A DNA stretch of 64,000 nt. Origin: Megalopta genalis. Lineage: Eukaryota > Arthropoda > Insecta > Hymenoptera > Halictidae. The stretch's first letter is position 1; every line of letters starts with the position of its first letter. Made by a program: the position numbers and the translations under genes. Of this stretch, positions 50,184 through 63,420 are shown piece after piece. Where the stretch lies: NCBI RefSeq assembly GCF_051020955.1, contig NW_027476286.1, positions 186,001-250,000 on the forward strand. Reading direction: 5' to 3'. The notes under the pieces were generated by a model that was given only the letters and a program-made list of their open reading frames with translations, did no database searches and was not told the origin of the DNA.

Positions 50184-53100
50184 TTTGTTTCGCATGGATT
50201 TGAAGCTAAGCCTTCTATTTCGCATTCATTTGAAGCTAAATCATGTGTATTCGCATGGTTTCTGAAGCTAATTCGTTTGTTTCGTCTGCATTTGAAGCTA
50301 TATCACTTACATCGCAAGTGCTTGAAGCCAAACCATTCGTTTCGCATGGATTTGAAGCTAAACCTTCTACATCGCATTGATTTGAAGCAAAATCATGTGT
50401 ATCGCATGGACTTTGAAGCTAACTCGTTTGATTCATCTACATTTGAATCTATATCACTTATATCCCAAGTGTTTGAAGCTAAATAATTTGATTCGCCTGC
50501 ATTTGAAGCTAAATCATTCGTTTCGCATGGATTTGAAGCTAAGCCTTCTAATTCGCATTCTTTTGAAGCCAAATAATGTATTTCGCGTGGATTCTAAGCT
50601 AACTCGTTGGTTTCCCCTGCATTTGAAGCTATATCACTTATTTCGCAACTATCTGAAGCTAAGTCAATTGTTTCTCATGTATTTGAATCTAAGCCTTCTA
50701 CTTCTCATTGATTTGAAGCTGAATCATTTGTTTCGCATGGATTTGAAGCTGAACCTTCTACATCGCATTGATTTGAAGCTAAATCTAGTGTATCGCATGG
50801 ATATGAAGCTAAACCTTCTACATCGCATTGATTTGCAGCTAAATCTAGTGTATCGCATGGATATGAAGCTAAACCTTCTACATCGCATTGATTTGCAGCT
50901 AAATAATTTGTATCGCATGGATTGGTATCTATATCGTTTGTTTCGCCTGCATTTGGAACTATTTCACTTATATCGCAAGTATCTGAAGCTAAATCATTTG
51001 TTTCGCATGGATTTGAAGCTAAGCCTTCTACATCGCATTGATTTGCAGCTAAATCATGTGTTTGGCATGGATTTGAAGCTAACTCGTTCGTTGCGCATGC
51101 TGTTAAATCTAAATACCGTATATCACAAGTATTTGTAGCTAAACCATTTGTTTCGCATGGATTTGAATCTAAGCCCTGTACTACGATTTGATTTGAAGCC
51201 TAATCATATGTTTCGCACGGATTTGAAGCTAAACCTTCTACATCGCATTGATTTGTAGCTACATTAAGTATTTCGCTTGAATTTGAAGCTAACTCGTTTG
51301 TTTCGTATGCATTGGAAGCTATATCACTTATATCGGAAGTATTTGAAGCTAAATCATATGTGCCGTATGGATTTGAAGCTGATCCTTCTACATCGCATTG
51401 ACTTGAAGCTAAATCTAGTGTATCGCATGGATATGAAGCTAAGCCTTCTACATCGCATTGATTTGCAGCTAAATCTAGTGTATCGCTTGGATATGAAGCT
51501 AAACCTTCTACATCGCATTGATTTGCATCTAAATCATGTGTATCGCATGGATTTTGAAGCTAACTCGCTTGATGAGTCTGCAAATTGAAGCTATATCACT
51601 TATACCCCAAGTGTTTGAAGCTTAATCATTTGTTTCGCATGGATTTGAAGCTCAACCTTCTACATCGCTTTGATTTTCAGCTAAATCATGTGTTTCGCAT
51701 GGATTTGAAGCTAACTCGTTCGTTGCGCATGCAGTTAAATTTAAATAACGTATATCACAAGTATTTGAAGCTAAACCATTTGTTTTGCATGGATTTGAAG
51801 CTAAACCTTCTACTTCGCATTGATTTGAAGCTAACTCGTTTGTTTCGCATGCAGTTGAAGCGAAATCATGACTTTCACAAGTATTTGAAGATGAACCATT
51901 TGAATCGCATCGATATGAACCTGAGCCTTCTACTTAGCACTGATTTGCAGCTAAATAATGTGTTCCGCATGGATTTGAAACTAAACCTTCTACATCCCAT
52001 GGATTTGAAGCTAAATTATATGTTTGGCATGGATTTGAAGCTAAACCTTCTACATCGCATTGATTTGCAACTGAATCATGTGTTTCGCATGGATTTGAAG
52101 CTAACTCATTCGTTTCGCCTGTATTTGAAGCTATATCACTTATATCGCAAGTATTTGAAGCTAAATCATGTGTTCCGCTTGGATTTGAAGCTAAACCTTC
52201 TACATCGCATTGATTTTCAGCTAAATCATGTGTTTCGCATGGATTTGAAGCTAACTCGTTTGTTTCGCATGCAGTTGTAGCTAAATAATGTATATCACAA
52301 GTATTTGTAGTTAAACCATTTGTTTCGCATGGATTTGAAGCTAATCCTTCTACTTCGCATTGATTTGAAGCTAAATCATTTGTTTCGCATGGATTTGAAG
52401 CTAAACCTTCTACATCGCATTGATTTGCAGCTAAATCATGTGTTTCGCATGGATTTGAAGCTAACTCGTTCGTTGCGCATGTAGTTAGATCTAAATAACG
52501 TATATCACAAGTATTTGAAGCTAAACCATTTGTTTCGCATGGATTTGAAGCTAAGCCGTGTACTTCGAATTGATTTGAAGGTAAATCATGCGCTACGCAT
52601 GGATTTGAAGCTAAACCTTCTACATCGCATTGATTTGCAGCTAAATAATTTGTTTCGCATGGATTTGTATCTATATCGTTTGTTTCGCCTGCATTTGGAA
52701 CTATATCACTTACATCGCAAGTATCTGAAGCTAAATCATTTGTTTCGCATGGATTTGAAGCTGAACCTTCTACATCGCATTGATTTGAAGCTAAATCTAG
52801 TGTATCGCATGGATATGAAGCTAAACCTTCTACATCGCATTGATTTGCAGCTAAATCTAGTGTATCGCTTGGATATGAAGCTAAACCTTCTACATCGCAT
52901 TGATTTGCAGCTAAATAATTTGTTTCGCATGGATTGGTATCTATATCGTTTGTTTCGCCTGCATTTGGAACTATTTCACTTATATCGCAAGTATCTGAAG
53001 CTAAATCATTTGTTTCGCATGGATTTGAAGCTAAGCCTTCTACATCGCATTGATTTGCAGCTAAATCATGTGTTTGGCATGGATTTGAAGCTAACTCGTT

Positions 53101-56100
53101 CGTTGCGCATGCTGTTAAATCTAAATACCGTATATCACAAGTATTTGTAGCTAAACCATTTGTTTCGCATGGATTTGAATCTAAGCCCTGTACTTCGATT
53201 TGATTTGAAGCCTAATCATATGTTTCGCACGGATTTGAAGCTAAACCTTCTACATCGCATTGATTTGTAGCTACATTAAGTATTTCGCTTGGATTTGAAG
53301 CTAACTCGTTTGTTTCGTATGCATTGGAAGCTATATCACTTATATCGGAAGTATTTGAAGCTAAATCATATGTGTCGTATGGATTTGAAGCTGATCCTTC
53401 TACATCGCATTGACTTGAAGCTAAATCATGTGTTTCGCATGTATTTGAAGCAAACTCGTTTGTATCGCATGCAGATGAATCTAAATCATGTATATCACAA
53501 GTAGTTGAAGCTAACCATTTGTTTCGCATGGATTTGCAGATGAGCCTTCTACTTCGCATTGATTTGAAGCTAAATCGTGTGTTTCGCATGGATTTGAAGC
53601 TAACTCGTTTGTTTCGACTGCATTTGAAGCTATATCATTTATATCGCAAGTATTTGATGCTCAATCAGTTGTATCGCATGGATATGAAGCTAAACCTTCT
53701 ACATCGCTGTGATTTGCAGCTAAATCATGTGTTTCGCATGGATTTGAAGCTAAGCCGTGTACTTCGAATTGATTTGAAGGTAAATCATGCGTTACGCATG
53801 GATTTGAAGCTAAACCTTCTACATCGCATTGATTTGCAGCTAAATAATTTGTTTCTCATGGATTTGTATCTATATCGTTTGTTTCGCCTGCATTTGGAAC
53901 TATATCACTTACATCGCAAGTATCTGAAGCTAAATCATTTGTTTCGCATGGATTTGAAGCTGAACCTTCTACATCGCATTGATTTAAAGCTAAATCTATT
54001 GTATCGCATGGATATGAAGCTAAACCTTCTACATCGCATTGATTTGCAGCTAAATCTAGTGTATCGCATGGATATGAAGCTAACTCGTTCGTTTCGCCTG
54101 CAGTTGAATCTACATCACTTATATTGCAAGTATTTGAAGCTAAATCTTTCGTTTCGCATAGATTTGAAGATAAGCCTTCTACTTCGCATTAATTTGAAGC
54201 TAAATCCTATGTATCGCATTGATTTGAAGTTAAATCATGCGTTTCTCATGGATTTGAAGCTAACTCGTTTGTTTCGCCTGCATTGAAGCTATATCACTTA
54301 TATCGCAAGTATTTCATTCCAAAATCATTTGCTTCGCACGGATTTTAAGCTAAACCTTCTACATCGTATTGATTTGAAGCTAAATCATGTGTTTCGCTTG
54401 GATTTGAAGCTAAATCATGTGTTTGGCATGGATTGGAAGCTAACTCGTTTGTGTCGCCTGCATTTGAAGCTATATCATTTATATCGCAAGTATTTGATGC
54501 TCAATCAGTTGTGTCGTATGGATTTGAAGCCTTCTAAGCCTTCTACTTCGCATTACATTCATGTGTTTCACATGGATTTGAAACTAACTCGTTCGTTTTG
54601 ACTGCTTTTGAACCAACTTCATTTATATCGCAAGGATTTTTAGCTAAATCATTTCTTTTGCATGGATTTGAAGTTAACTCATTTGATTAGCCTGCATTTG
54701 AATCTAAATCACTTAAATCGCAAGTATTTGATTTAAATCAATTGTTTCGAATGGATTTGAAGATAATTCTCCTACTTCGCATTGATTTGAAGCTAAATCA
54801 TGTGTTTCGCTTGGACTTGAAGCTAACTCGTTTGTTTCGCACGTAGTTGAAGCTAAATCATGTATATCACAAGTATTTGAAGGTAAACCATTTGTTTCGC
54901 GTGGATTTGAAGCTGTGCCTTCTACGTCGCATTAATTTGCATCTAAATCATGCGTGTCGCATGGATTTGAAACTAACTCGTTCGTTTCGCCTGCATATGA
55001 AGCTATATCATTTATATCGCAAGTATTTGAAGCTAAATCTTTCGTTTCGCATGGATTTCAAGATAAGCCTTCTACTTCGCATAGATTTGAAGCTAAATCC
55101 TATGTATCGCATTGATTTGAAGTTAAGTCTTCTACTTCGCATAGATTTGAAGCTAAATCATGTGTATCGCTTTGTTTTGAAGCTAATACGTTTGTTTCGC
55201 ATGGAGTTGAATATAAATCATGTTTATCACAAGTATCTGAAGTTAAACCATTTGTTTGGCATGAATTTGAAGCTGTACCATGTGTTTCGTATGAATTTGA
55301 ATATAAATCATGTGTTACGCATAGGTTTTGAAGCTAAGCATCCTACATCGCACTGATTTGAAGCTAAATTATTTCTTTCGCATGGATTTGAAGCTAACTC
55401 GTTTGTTTCGCATGCAGTTGAAGCTAAATCATGTCTTTCACAAGTATTTGAAGATAAAACATTTGAATCGCATTGATTTGAACCTGAGCCTTCTTCTTCG
55501 CACTGATTTGCAGCTAAATAATGTGTTTCGCATGGATTTGAAGCTGAACCTACTACATCTCATGGATTTGAAGCTAAATCTTGTGTTTGGCTTGGATTTG
55601 AAGCTAAACCTTCTACATCGCATTGTCTTGCAGCTGAATCATGTGTTTGGCATGGATTTGAAGCTAACTCGTTCGTTTCGCCTGTATTTGAAGAAAAATC
55701 ACTTATATCGCAAGTATTTGAATCTAAATCATGTGTTTCGCTTGGATTTGAAGCTAAACCTTCTAAATCGCATTGATTTGAAGCTAGATCGTGTGTTTCG
55801 CATGGATTTGAAGCTAACTCGTTTGTTTCGCATGCAGTTGTAGCTAAATAATGTATATCACAAGTATTTGTAGCTCAACCATTTGTTTCGCATGGATTTG
55901 AAGCTAAACTTTCTACATCGCATTGATTTGAAGCTAACTCGTTTGTTTCGCATGCAGTTGAAGCTAAATCATGTCTTTCACAAGTATTTGAAGATGAACC
56001 ATTTGAATCGCATGGATTTGAACCTGAGCCTTCTACTTCGCACTGATTTGCAGCTAAATAATGTGTTTCGCATGGATTTGAATCTAAGCCGTGTACTTCG

Positions 56101-58132
56101 AATTGATTTGAAGGTAAATCATGTGTTACGCATGGATTTGAAGCTAAACCTTCTACATCGCATTGATTAGCAGCTAAATCTTTTGTTTCGCATGGATTTG
56201 TAGCTTTCTCGTTTGTTTCGCCTGCATTTGAAACTATATCACTTACATCGCAAGTATCTGAAGCTAAATCATTTGTTTCGCATGGATTTGAAGCTAAACC
56301 TTCTACATCGCATTGATTTGCAGCTAAATCATGTGTCTCGCATGGATTTGTAGCTATCTCGTTTGTTTCGCCTGTATTTGAAACTATATCACTTACATCG
56401 CAAGTATCTGAATCTAAATCATTTGTTTCGCATGGATTTGAAGGTAAACCTTCTACATCGCATTGATTTGAAGCTGAATCATGTGTTTTGCATCGATTTG
56501 AAGCTAACTCGTTTGTTTCCCCTGCAGTTGAAACTACATCACTTATGTCGCAGGTATCTAAACCTAAATCACTTAATTCGCATGGATTTGAAGCTACTCC
56601 TTCTACTTCGCATTGAATTGAAGCTAAATCATGCGTATCGCATGGATTTTCAAGCTAACTCGTTTGATTCGTCTGCATTTGAAGCTATGTCACTTATATC
56701 TCAAGTATTTGAAGCTCAATAATTAGTGTCGCTTGGATTTGAAGCTAACCCTTCTATTTCGAATTGATTTGAAGCTTAATCATGTGTTTCGCATGGATTT
56801 GAAGCTAAAGCTTCTACATCGCATTGCTTTGAATCTAAATTATGTGTTTCGCTTGGATTTGAAGCTGACTCGTTTGTTTCGCATTCATTTGAAGCTATAT
56901 CACTTAAATCGCATGAATCTGATGCTAAATCATTTGTGTCGCATGGATTTGAAGCTAAACTTTCTACATAGCATTGATTTGAAGCTAAACCTTCTACAAC
57001 GCATTGACGTGCAGCTAAATCATGTGTATCGCATGTATTTGAAGCTGACTCGTTTGTTGCGCATGCAGTTGAAGATAAATAACGTATATCACAAGTATTT
57101 GTATCTAAACCATTTGTTTCGCGTGGATTTGAATCTAAGCCTTGTACTTCGAGTTGATTTGAAGCTAAATCATGTGTAACGCTTGGATTTGAAGCTAACT
57201 CGTTTTTATCCCCTGAATTTGAAGCTATGTCACTTATAAAGCAAGTATCTGGTGCTAAATTATTTGTTTCGCATGGATTGGAAGCTAAACCTTCTACATC
57301 GCTTTGATTTGCAGCTAAATCGTGTGTTTTGCATGGATTTGAAGCTAACTCGTTTGTTTCCCCTGCATTTGAAGCTATATCACTTATATAACAAGTATCT
57401 GATGATAAATCATTTGTTTCGCATGGATTTGAATCTAAATCATGTGTTTCACTAGGATTTGTAGCTAACTCGTTTGCTTCGCATGCAGTTGAAGTTTAAT
57501 AATGTATTTCACAAGTATTTGAAGTCGAACCATTTGATTCGCATGGATTTCAATGTAAGCCTTCTACTTCGCACTGATTTGAAGCTAAATCATTTGTTTC
57601 GCTTGGATTTGAAGCTAAACCTTCTAAATAGTATTGATTTGAAGTTTAATAATGTGTTTTGCATGGATTTAAAGCTAACTCGTTTGTTCTGTCTGCATTT
57701 GAAGCTATATCACTTATATAGCAAGTATCTGATGCTGAATCATTTGTTTCGCATGAATTTGAAACTAAACCTCCTACATCGCATTTATTTGCAGATAAAT
57801 CATGTGCTTCACATGGAGTTGAAGCTAACTCGTTCGTTGCGCATGCATTTGAAACTATGACATTTATATCGCATGTAACTGATGCTAAATCATTTGAGTC
57901 GCATGGATTTGAAGCTAAATCTTCTACATCGCATTGATTTGAATCTAAACCTGCTACATCTTATTGATTTGAAGCTAAATCATGTGTTTCGCATTGAGTT
58001 GAGGCTAACCCGTTTGTTTCGTCAGCATTTGAAGCTATATCACTAATATCGCAAGCATCTGAAGCTAAAACATTTGTTTCCCGTTGATTTGAAGCTAAAC
58101 CTTCTACATCGCATTGATTTGCAGCTAAATCA
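50184..58132. repeat. About 7.9-kb tandem duplication, copy 2
   Basis: The start is set where GTTTGAAG-type sequence from the end of copy 1 gives way to the copy-1 start (compare 43045). The end is at about 58132, where AAATCATGTG replaces the AAATCATTTG found at 50184. Relative to copy 1 it has gained 210 bp (about 50815-51024) and 660 bp (about 53575-54234) and lost 60 bp at about 51655. Elsewhere, for example 54290-58100 against 46340-50150, I saw only isolated differences such as CTTCCACATCG at 48864 against CTTCTACATCG at 56813. Confidence 0.88.
53575..54234. repeat. 660-bp (22-unit) insertion patch in copy 2
   Basis: Copy 1 passes directly from the unit at about 46290 to the GCGTTTCTCATGG unit; copy 2 has 660 extra bp between them. 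The patch is itself a mosaic. Its start resembles 46520-46560 (GATGCTCAATCAGTTG), its middle resembles 45250-45580 (GCCGTGTACTTCG, then CTAGTGTATCGCATGG units), and its end resembles about 47070-47170 (CTTTCGTTTCGCATAG, CCTATGTATCGC). It looks like a conversion or replication-template-switch product drawn from within the same array. Confidence 0.75.
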
Positions 58133-58560
58133 TGTGTTTCGCATGGATTTGAAGCTAACTCGTTTGTTTCCCCTGCATTTGAAGCAATATCAATCATATC
58201 GCAAGTATCTGATGCTAAATCATTTGTTTCGCATGGATTTGAAGCTAAACTTTCTACATTTCATTGATTTGCAACTTAATCATGTGTTTTGCATGGATTT
58301 GAAGCTAACTCGTTTGTTTCCCCTGCATTTGAAACTATATCACTTATATAACAAGTATCTGATGCTAAATCATTTGTTTCGCATGGATTTGAAGCTAAAC
58401 CTTCTACATCGCATTGATTTGCAGCTAAATCATGTGTTTCGCATAGATTTGTAGCTAACTCGTTTGTTTCGCCTGCATTTGAAGCTATATCACTTGTACC
58501 GCAAGTATCTGAAGCTAAATCAATTGTTTCGCATGTATTTGAAGCTAAGCCTTCTACTTG
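58111..58560. repeat. Type example of the 150-bp higher-order repeat (five-unit pentamer, three copies)
   Basis: Three consecutive pentamers are readable here with perfect 30-bp spacing. The five unit types, named by the bases after the core, come in the order AAATCATGTG, AACTCGTTTG, ATATCACTTA, AAATCATTTG, AAACCTTCTA, then restart. In the plus frame they read LNHVFR, LTRLFR, LYHLYR, LNHLFR and LNLLHR. The same order can be followed through most of the window (for example 3061-3210), with local omissions or doublings of one or two units. The 150-bp pentamer is therefore the basic higher-order unit from which the kilobase duplications are built. Confidence 0.9.
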
Positions 58561-61327
58561 GAATTGAAATGAAGCTAAATCATTTGTTTCGCCTGGATTT
58601 GAAGCTAACTCGTTTGAAATGTCTGCATTTGAAGCTACCTCACTTATATCGCAAGTATTTGAAGCTTAATCATTTGTTTCGCATGAAATTGATGCTAATC
58701 CTTCTACCGGGAATTGACTTGAAACAACATCATTTGTTTTGCATGGTTTTGAAGCTAACTCAATTGTTTCACCTGCATTTGGATCTATATCACTTAAATC
58801 GCAAGTATTTGACCTAAATCAATTGTTTCGAATGGATTTGAAGCTAATTCTTCTACATCGTATTGATTCGAAGACAAATCATGTCTTTCGCTTGGATTTG
58901 AAGCTAACTCTTCTACTTCGCATTGATTTGAAGCTAAACCATTTGTTTCGCATGTATTTGAAGCTAAGCCTTCTACTTGGAATTGAAATCAAGCTAAATC
59001 ATGTGTTTCGCATGGATTTGAAGCTAACTCGTTTGTTCTGTCTGCATTTGAAGCTACCTCATTTATATCGCAAGTATTTGAAGCTAAATCATTTGTTTCG
59101 CATGGATTTGAAGCTAAACCCTCTACATAGCATTGATTTGAAGATTAATCGTGTGTTTTGCATGGATTTGCGGCTAACTCGTTGGTTTCCACTGCTTTGA
59201 AGCTATATCACTTATATCGCAAGTATCTGATGCTAAATCATTTGTTTCGCATGGATTTGAAGCTAAAACTTCTACATAGCATTGATTTGAAGCTAACCCT
59301 TCTACATCGCATTAATTTGCAGCTAAATCATGTGTTTCGCATGGATTTGAAGCTAACTCGTTCGTTGCGCATGCAATTAAATCTAAATAACGTAGATCAC
59401 AAGTATTTGTAGCTAAACCATTTGTTTCGCATGGATTTGAAGCTAAACCTTCTATATAGCATTGATTTGAAGCTAAACCTTCTACATCTTATTCATCTGA
59501 ACCTAAATCATTTGTTTCGCATGGAATTGAAGCTAAACCTCCTACATCGCATTGACGTGCAGCTAAATCATGTGTTTCGCATGTATTTGAAGCTGCCTGG
59601 TTTGTTGCGCATGCAGTTGAAGCTAAATAACGTATATCACAAGTATTTGTATCTAAACCATTTGTTTCGCGTGGATTTGAATCTAAGCCTTGTACTTCCA
59701 GTTGATTTGAAGCTAAATCATGTGTAACGCTTGGATTTGAAGCTAACTCGTTTTTATCCCCTGAAATTGAAGCTATATCACTTATAAAGCAAGTATCTGG
59801 TGCTAAATTATTTGCTTCGCGTGGATTAGAAGCTAAACCTTCTACGTCGCATTGATTTGCAGCTAAACCATGTGTATCGCATGGAGTTGAAGATAACTCG
59901 TTCGTTTCGCCTGCATATGAAGCTATATCACTTATATCGGAAGTATTTGAAGCTAAATCATATGTGTCGCATGGATTTGAAGCTAAAGCTTCTACATCGC
60001 ATTGCTTTGAATCTAAATTATGTGTTTCGCTTGGATTTGAAGATAACTCGTTTGTTTCTCATGCAGTTGAAGCTGATTCATGTATATCACAAGTATTTGA
60101 AGCCAAACCATTTGTTACGCATGGATTTGAAGCTAAGTCTTCTACTTCGTATTGATTTGAAGCTAAATCGTGTGTTTCGCATGGATTTGAAGCTATTTCG
60201 TTTGTTTCGCCTGCAGTTGAATCTACATCACTTATATCGCAAGTATTTGAAGCTAAATCATGTGTATCGCATGGATTTTGAAGCTTAGTCGTTTGATTGG
60301 TCTACATTTGAAGCTATATCACTTATATCCCAAGTGTTTGAAGCTAAATCATTTGTTTTGCGTGGATTTGAAGCTAAACCTTCTAAATTGCATTGATTTA
60401 AAGCTAAGTAATGTGTTTCGCATGGATTTGAAGCTAAGCCTTCTACTTCGCATTGATTTGCAGCTAAATCATGTGTTTCGCATGGATTTGAAGCTAACTC
60501 GTTTGTTTCTCCTGCATTTGAAGCTATATCACGTATATCGCAATTATATGAAGAAAAAGCATTTGTTTCGCATGGATTTGAATCTATCTCGTTTGTTTGG
60601 CCTGCAGTTGAATCTACATCACTTATATCGCAAGTATTTGAAGCTAAATCGTTTGTTTCGCATGGATTTGAAGCTAAGCCTTCTACTTCGCATTGATTTG
60701 AAGCTACATCATGTGTTCGGCTTGGATTTGAAGCTAACTCGTTTGTTTCGCATGCAGTCGAAGCTAAATCATGTATTTCACATGTATTTGAAGCTAAACA
60801 ATTTGATTTGCATGGATTTGAACTTAAGTCTTCTACTTCGCATTGATTTGAAGCTAAATCATAAGACCCGCGTGGATTTGAAGCTAACTCGCTTGTTTCG
60901 CATGCAGTTGAAGCTATATCATTTATAAGGCAAGTATCTGAAGCTAATTCATTTGTTACTCATGGATTTGAAGCTAAATCTTCTACTTCACTTTGATTTG
61001 AAGCTAAATCAAGTGTTTTGCATGGATTTGAAGCTCACTCGTTTGTTTCCCCTGCATTTGAAGCTATATCACTTATATCGCAAGTATCTGAAGCTAAATC
61101 AATTGTTTCTAATGTATTTGAAGCTAAGCCTTCTACTTCGCATTGATTTGAAACTAAATCATGTGTATCGCATGGATTTTGAAGCTAACTCGTTTGATTC
61201 GTCTACATTTGAAACTATATCACTTATATCCCAAGTGTTTGAAGCTAAATCATTTGCTTCGCATGGATTTTAAGCTAATCCTTCTACTAAGAATTGACTT
61301 GAAACTAAATCATTTGTTTCGCATGGA

Positions 61328-61362
61328 TTTGAAGTAAGAGATCGAGAGAATTTGAAGCTGAA
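61328..61362. repeat. Interrupted unit with non-repeat bases
   Basis: Two cores lie only 23 bp apart (61328 and 61351). The intervening bases TAAGAGATCGAGAGAA match no unit type. This is the clearest non-satellite sequence in the window. The units on both sides are normal and in order. It could be a small filler insertion at a repaired break or a heavily mutated unit. Confidence 0.75.
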
Positions 61363-62120
61363 TCATTTGTTTCGCTCAGATTTGAAGCTAAACCTTCTAT
61401 ATCGCATTGATTTGAAGCTAAATCATGTGTTTCCCTTGGATATGAAACTAACTCGTTTGTTTCGCCCGCATTTGAAGCTGTATCACTTCTATTCGCAAGT
61501 ATTTAAATCTAAATCTTTCGTTTCGCATGGATTTGTAGATAAGCCTTCTACTTCGCATTGATTTGAAGCTAAATCATGTGTATCGCATGGATTTGTAGCT
61601 AACTTGTTTGTTCCGCCTGCATTTGAAGCTATTACATTTATACCGATAGTATTTGAAGGTAAATCATTCGTTTCGCCTGCATTTGAAACTATATCACTTA
61701 CATCGCAAGTATCTGAAGCTAAATCATTTGTCTCGCATGGATTTGAAGCTAAGCCTTCTACATCGCATTGATTTGCAGCGAAATGATGTGTTTCGCATGA
61801 TTTTCAAGCTAAATCATGTTTTTCACAAGTATTTGAAGCCGAACCATTAGATTCGCATGGATTTGAAGCTAAGCCTTCTACTTCGCACTGATTTGAATCT
61901 AAATCATGTGTTTCTCTTGGATTTGAAGCTAAGCCTTCTACTTCCCATTGATTAGAAGCTAAATCATGTGTTTCGCATGGATTTGAAGCTAACTTGTTTG
62001 TTCCGCCTGCATTTGAAGCTATTACATTTATACCGCAAGTATTTGAAGGGAAATCATTCGTTTCGCCTGCATTTGAAACTATATCACTTACATCGCCAGT
62101 ATCTGAAACTAAATCATTTG

Positions 62121-62720
62121 TTCCGCATGGATTTGATGCTAAACCTTCCACGTCGCTTTGATTTGAAGCTAAATCAAGTGTTTTTCATGGATTTGAATCT
62201 AACTCGTTTGTTCCCCATGCATTTGAAGCTATATCACTTATACTGCAATTATCTGAAGCTAAATCATTTGTTTCGCATGGATTTGAAGCTAAACATTCTA
62301 CATCGCATTGATTTGCAGCTAAATCATGTGTTTCGCATGGACTTGAAGCTAACTCGTTTGTTTCGCACGCAGCTAAAGCTATATCACCTATATCCGAAGT
62401 GTTTGAAGCTCAATCGTTTGTTCCGCATGGATTTGAAGCTAAACCTTCCACGTCGCTTTGATTTGAAGCTAAATCAAGTGTTTTTCATGGATTTGAATCT
62501 AACTCGTTTGTTCCCCATGCATTTGAAGCTATATCACTTATACTGCAATTATCTGAAGCTAAATCATTTGTTTCGCATGGATTTGAAGCTAAACCTTCAA
62601 CATCGCATTGATTTGTAGCTAAATCATTTGTTTCGCTTGGATTTGTAGCTATCTCGTTTGTTTCGCCTGCATTTGAAACTATATCACTTACATCGCAAGT
62701 ATCTGAAGCTAAATCATTTG
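62121..62720. repeat. 300-bp (10-unit) tandem duplication
   Basis: Bases 62121-62420 and 62421-62720 are homologous at an offset of exactly 300 bp, best over the first 160-180 bp. They share CTTCCACGTCGCTTTG, AAATCAAGTGTTTTTCATGG and TTCCCCATGC. The second half diverges after about 62600. Confidence 0.85.
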
Positions 62721-63180
62721 TTCCGCATGGATTTGATGCTAAACCTTCTACGTAGCATTGATTTGAAGCTGAATCATGTGTTTTGAATCCATTTGTAGCT
62801 AACTCGTTTGTTTCCCCTGCGGTTGAAGCTATATCACTTATGTCGCAAGTATCTAAATCTAAATCATTTGATTCGCATGGATTTGAAGCTACTCCTACTA
62901 CTTGGCATTGAATTGAATCTAAATCATGTGTATCGCTTGGATTTTCAAGCTAACTCGTTTGATTCGTCTGCATTTGAAGCTATATCGCTTATATCGCAAC
63001 TATCTGCAGCAATATCATTGGTTTCGCGTGGGTTTGAAGCTAAACCTTCTACATCACACTGATTTGCTGCTAAATCATGTGTTTCGCATGGATTTGAAGC
63101 TAACTCGTTTGTTTCCCCTGCATTTGAAACTATATCACTTACATCGCAAGTATCTGAAGCTAAATCATTTGTCTCGCATG

Positions 63181-63420
63181 GATTTGAAGCTAAACCTTCT
63201 ACATCGCATTGATTTGCAGCTAAATCATGTGTTTCGCATGATTTTGAAGCTAAATCATGTTTTTCACAAGTATTTGAAGCCGAACCATTAGATTCGCATG
63301 GATTTGAAGCTAAGCCTTCTACATCGCATTGATTTGCAGCTAAATCATGTGTTTCGCATGATTTTGAAGCTAAATCATGTTTTTCACAAGTATTTGAAGC
63401 CGAACCATTAGATTCGCATG
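63181..63420. repeat. 120-bp (4-unit) tandem duplication
   Basis: Bases 63181-63300 and 63301-63420 are the same four units. The only difference I see is AAACCTTC against AAGCCTTC in the first unit. Both contain the variant GCATGATTTTGAAGC and GCCGAACCATTAGATTCG, also present once at about 61800-61850. The near-identity marks it as very recent. Confidence 0.88.

Noticed and set aside
61328..61362. Insertion-sequence or transposon footprint at the interrupted unit
   Set aside because: There is no target-site duplication or terminal inverted repeat around the 16 odd bases, so I record it only as a filler or corrupted unit.
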